Origin: DYRB01 sp963709645
Lineage (GTDB): Bacteria > Pseudomonadota > Gammaproteobacteria > Chromatiales > Chromatiaceae
DNA length: 64,000 bases
Reading direction: 5' to 3'
NCBI GenBank assembly: GCA_963709645.1
Contig: CAVPXP010000021.1
Span: forward strand, 136,271 to 200,270
In this document: positions 60,352-64,000 of the stretch, piece after piece
Position numbering within the stretch: position 1 is the first letter of the stretch
How the letters are laid out: every line of letters begins with the position of its first letter
Translations under genes and position numbers: made by a program
Notes under the pieces: model-generated
The model's input: the letters and a program-made list of their open reading frames with translations, nothing else
Told to the model about the DNA's origin: nothing
The model's database searches: none

Positions 60352-61688
60352 TTAGACGAGTTGAATAATGAAAGAGTTGTTTATGTTTTTGCCAGAAATT
60401 ATCTGGAAATTCTGAGAGTCTACAGTTATATTATAAGTTCCATAGAATCCTTCGAATTCTACCCACCCGTTAGAATCGGTAATTATGTTTGTGTATTCTG
60501 TGTGCCAATCTTCCTTAATAAGTCTTTTTAGAGTATTATATGCAGGTTTCGGGGATAAATCTGCATGAACTAGGCCATATCCGTCGAATCGAGAAGAATC
60601 CAATTCCCTGTCTGCAAATCCCCAATATAGCAAAGCTTCACAAGAAGGATTTGCGAATGCAGTAGTGTAAAATCTATCTAAGAACTCTGCTTGTAATTCC
60701 TCAGACCACACTCCTTTTTTCCATGAGTTCGTAATAGGTGCCGCATAGGAAGATACCATGATCTCTGTTATGTGTATGGGTTTACCTAGTTTACCGAATC
60801 CATCGAGACTTGCTTTAATTTCATAACTTGGTGTCCAGTCTGTATCCATCAAGTGATCTTGCATTCCGAGAATGTCATAAGGAGTTCCCCTTTCATTTAA
60901 CTGCTTCAGGAAACTCTCCATCTCTCCCGTTCCAAATGAATGTCCCAGCATTCCGTAATCATTGAATATCAATTTGTTTGTGGGAACCGCAGCACGAGTC
61001 TGTTGTGAAGCATTCATGAACAAAATCTTCTAAGCTATCAATTTTCGGGAATTCTCGATGCAACATCTCATTGGTTACATCCCAGTACGAGATGTTGTGG
61101 CGATATTTTTGAGTCAATGAGTTAATACGGTTAAAATAATGATCCTCGATTTCTTGTTGAGTCAAATTTTCGATGGCTAACCACTCAGGAATTCCTGCTT
61201 CGTGATTCCAGACAATACAGTGCCCTTTTTTCGTGATATTAAATTTATCAAGATATGCAATAGAACTGTTAATACGAGCTTCTTGTGGGTAAGAGGATGC
61301 ATTTTCCCAAGACGCATAATAAAATGGCAGAATCCCAAAATTAAATACATCTGTCCACATAGAAGCAAATAAATCATTATCGGGTTCTGATTCATCATAA
61401 TGAAAGAACATCAGCTCCAAACAGAAATTCATGTTTAGATAATGTCAAGTTGACATTTGTATTTGATAAAGGATCACCACTGGAATTCTTAAATTGAATT
61501 CGCACAGTTCCTTTACGAATTTCATTGATTTTTTGTTGTGATTCTTGATACACTCGTTCATCCCATGCTTTTCCAATAAAATTGGGCAAAACAGGAGATG
61601 CCATCAATAGAATAAATGTAAACAAAAAACATAGAGAAAATAGTATTCCCATAATTTTTTTGGTTTGGATTGTAGTTTTAGTTCTCAT
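60352..61688 (-). CDS. GH10 xylanase-like glycoside hydrolase, frameshifted
   Basis: Starts at 61688, 4 nt after the stop of the upstream Yip1-like gene. Signal/anchor MGILFSLCFLFTFILLMASP; then after a change near 61430 SMWTDVFNFGILPFYYAS, GHCIVWNHEAGIPEWLA, YWDVTNEM (acid/base Glu), and after another near 61010 LIFNDYGMLGHSFG, ITEIMVSSYAAP (nucleophile Glu), YWGFADRELDS. These are the GH10 landmarks. The last 50 residues form a beta domain (GYTI-like WVEFEGFYGTYNITVDSQNF). Exported xylan- or glucan-degrading enzyme. Confidence 0.78.
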
Positions 61689-61692
61689 TTTC

Positions 61693-62434
61693 TCAACTCC
61701 ATTGTGCTCCTGCTATAAGATTGCCAGAAAAATAAAAAATCATTATAATTACTGAAACTATCCACAATCTAACGCATAAGGAAATAACTAGAGACTCCCG
61801 GATTTTCGATCTCTCAATATTAGCCCATTCGAATATCCCCAATTTTATCCGAATTTCCCAAATCCACTTCAATACCATAGATATAAACAGAATACTGAAA
61901 TGAATGATAACTGGCAATGTAATATCTGTTACGGGGAAAAATATTTTTGTGTAAGCGAATTTCTCAAAGAAAAACATCCAAAGTACCGTAATCATGTAAA
62001 AAATATTCAAGAAGATGTGAGAAAAGGAATATAATGAAATAAAACGAGAGTAAGAAAGTGGTACTGCACTTCCTTCGGTTATCAAGGTATTTTTAGTAAT
62101 CTTATATGAGATTGAACCTTGAATAAAAACATCGACTAATACTACCAAAATAATACCCAAACCAAACATTGCAATGATGAATAGGGGGTGTGCAGCTGCA
62201 TATACAAACAATCTTCCAGTGTGTTCAGCATATGGGACAAAAAAATACCTCGGGATACATCATATAAAACATTAGCACACACCCTGCAAATACTGCACTT
62301 AATGAGATAAAAATTATTGATTGGGCAGTGAATGTTCTCCACTTTCGATCCTGTTTCATTAAAGTTTCGAGAGTGTATGTTTTAGGGGAAAAGATAAACC
62401 CTCCTATATCCTCGAATATTGTGATTTTTCCCAT
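61693..62434 (-). CDS. Yip1-like multi-TM protein, frameshifted near 62220
   Basis: Start 62434 (MGKITIFEDIGGFIFSPKTY), a beginning typical of Yip1-domain proteins (one segment before the first TM). TM segments: FTAQSIIFISLSAVFAGCVL; then, in another frame, LFIIAMFGLGIILVVLVDVF, YSFSHIFLNIFYMITVLWMF, ITLPVIIHFSILFISMVLKW, SLVISLCVRLWIVSVIIMIF. About 245 residues. Operon with the GH10 gene downstream (5 nt gap), which may be fortuitous. Confidence 0.6.
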
Positions 62435-62619
62435 GTAAGGTGACTCCTCTATTATTATTTTCTAAAGATGCTTATACATATCTCTGAGGTATCTTAAAAA
62501 AACGTACTCTCTAATCAAAAATGGAACATGGGTAAATTAAACTATCTTTCATTCACACAATCTGGTGAAAAATTTCTTTTATTGCGAAAACTCTACTATT
62601 TTTAATTCGGTGCAAAAAA

Positions 62620-64000
62620 ATGAGCAATGAATCTCACGAAATAATTCTTAAAAACTCCATAGTGTATGATGCAAAATGCAAAATTGATGGAGAAAAGAAG
62701 GATATTCTAATCAGTTCTGGTAAAATAGTTGATACCTTAAAAAACGAACAGTCGGCAGAGGTAATTGATGCGACTGGCTGCATTACATTTCCAGGATTCA
62801 TTGATGTGCGTTCTCATATCTTTGCCCAAGAAACTATGTATCACCATCTGCTTTCAAAAACATATAACACTCGGTTTGAGAACACTGGCATAAAAGATTT
62901 CGAATGTGCTGTAATAGATAAAGGGTTTACATTTCTTTGCGAAATGGATGTGCCACTAACCCAATCCAAAATTACTCTTCATAATATGGAACTGAGTTCT
63001 CTGTTAGATCATGCAATGATTATGGATATTGGTTCTAATTGGTCTTTCCTAGGAAGTTTTGAATCCGAATCAGCAATTGAGGATATAGCTAATAGCATTT
63101 CTCTCCTAATGGGATTAGTGAAAGGGTTGGGGGTTTCCACAAATTGTCCATATCATCAACAATACTGGAAGTTGGGAGAGATAAAGTATGATTCGAAAAT
63201 TCCGATGATTCCACTTAAATCTCTTCAAATCTATAATATACTAATTAAAGCGGCTTCTAAAAACAGCATACGACCTCATTTTGTATCTCCATACAATAAG
63301 GAAGACTTTTCCATTAACCAGATGGACAGTTCTTAGCAAAATAGAGAAATCAGATTTTACATTATCCACCGCTAATCAATTTTTTAATATGGATTTAGGT
63401 GAATTCGTTAAATTTCATTCTGGTCATGGCGATTTCACTACAGAAATCACCCCTTTTTCATTAGGAAACACCTATCCGTTAATAACTCGAGACCGAAACC
63501 TGGCATTGCGAGAGAGTAAAACTTCTGGGATTCCTATAACTTCTGTCGATCTTGAATTTGATACAGAATACTATGTTACAGGACGAAAAATGGATAAAAA
63601 TCATCCATATCTAGGTGATTGGGTGAAATTAATAAAACAACTAAAAGTCAAGAGCGATCTCGACCGTGTTGTGTTATCCAGTAATGTTCCATATCATATG
63701 AGTATTTCCGATTGGCCTGTACATATCTATAATCTAATCAATCCCCAAAATGAGATCAGTCTTCTGGATATAAGTGCATTATTGTCAGCCAATCCTGCCC
63801 GAATTTTAAATTTAAGCGGCAAAAAAGGATATTTGGGTGCGGGAGCCGATGCAGATATAACGTGTTTCCAAGCAGACCCAGAAAAAATTACCGAGAAAAC
63901 CTTTTCAAGTACAAAATTTGTCATAAAAAGTGGGCACTTGATTAAGAAAAATTCGGAGTTTCTTATCTCTACGGGTTTCACAGGAAAGATCTACTGGTCC
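62620..64000 (+). CDS. FwdA-like amidohydrolase, 3' part runs off the window, frameshifted
   Basis: ATG 62620: SIVYDAKCKIDGEKKDILIS and SSGKIVDTL fit the start of formylmethanofuran dehydrogenase subunit A; then TFPGFIDVRSHIF and VIDKGFTFLCEMDVP. After a change near 63330 the frame runs STANQFFNMDLGEFV, LSANPARILNLSGKKGYLG, AGADADITCFQADPE, VIKSGHLIKKNSEFL, FTGKIYWS to the end. The metal-binding HxH is DVRSH here (Arg in place of the first His). A role in C1 metabolism is doubtful if the site is lost. About 460 residues visible. Confidence 0.6.

Noticed and set aside
1..64000. Programmed frameshifting as the explanation of split genes
   Set aside because: Too many unrelated genes in two unrelated genomes are affected and no common slippery site is seen; assembly error is simpler.

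Overview
The window is two unrelated pieces of DNA joined at about 27,210. Positions 1 to about 27,208 are GC-rich, densely coding bacterial DNA. Its gene content points to a gammaproteobacterium, perhaps a purple sulfur bacterium of the Chromatiales (genus is inference). Positions from about 27,212 to the end are AT-rich. Archaeal-type promoters sit just upstream of start codons, and there are a geranylgeranyl-reductase-family enzyme, a formylmethanofuran-dehydrogenase-A-like protein, zinc-ribbon NosD-type proteins and many membrane proteins. This side is an archaeon, plausibly Asgard-like (inference). The join cuts one gene on each side: a TPR-methyltransferase on the left and a multi-TM protein on the right. 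A chimeric contig is the simplest explanation.

Left part, region by region. 1-1643: the end of an outer-membrane autotransporter barrel and a lipoprotein-type alpha/beta hydrolase. 1864-8990: a tight plus-strand operon matching the type VI secretion (T6SS) threonine-phosphorylation pathway: a PpkA-like kinase split into kinase, linker and SH3/vWA parts, then TagT (ABC ATPase), TagS (permease) and TagR (formylglycine-generating-enzyme fold). 9331-12241: a TIR-FHA fusion and two lipoproteins. 12720-13812: a second FGE-fold protein. 14180-20114: a minus-strand signalling operon with an inactive-looking caspase-fold protein carrying a peptidoglycan-binding tail, a periplasmic c-type-heme/HAMP sensor, two Ser/Thr kinases and an SH3-DUF4399 protein. 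20355-27208: a VgrG island (VgrG, DUF4123 adaptor, DUF4280 PAAR-like tip, two small proteins) flanked by two paralogous TPR-methyltransferases. At least three families of short inverted-repeat (MITE-like) elements are scattered here.

Right part. A run of mostly single or paired genes: FAD reductase, four PlsC-type acyltransferases (three in tandem), NosD-like protein, M28 peptidase, LCMT-like methyltransferase, double GNAT, two paralogous membrane metallophosphoesterases, two paralogous six-TM proteins, UvrD-type helicase, DUF998-like protein, MDR dehydrogenase, MFS transporter, small SH3 protein, penicillin acylase, a C1q/TNF-like small protein, membrane esterase, GH38-like and GH10 glycosidases, nitroreductase, membrane PHP phosphoesterase, and an FwdA-like amidohydrolase running off the end.

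Many genes on both sides are interrupted by single-base frame changes although the protein sequence continues intact in another frame. This looks like uncorrected indel error in the assembly, so gene boundaries below are given for the inferred whole gene and the frame changes are noted. No rRNA, tRNA or CRISPR array was seen.
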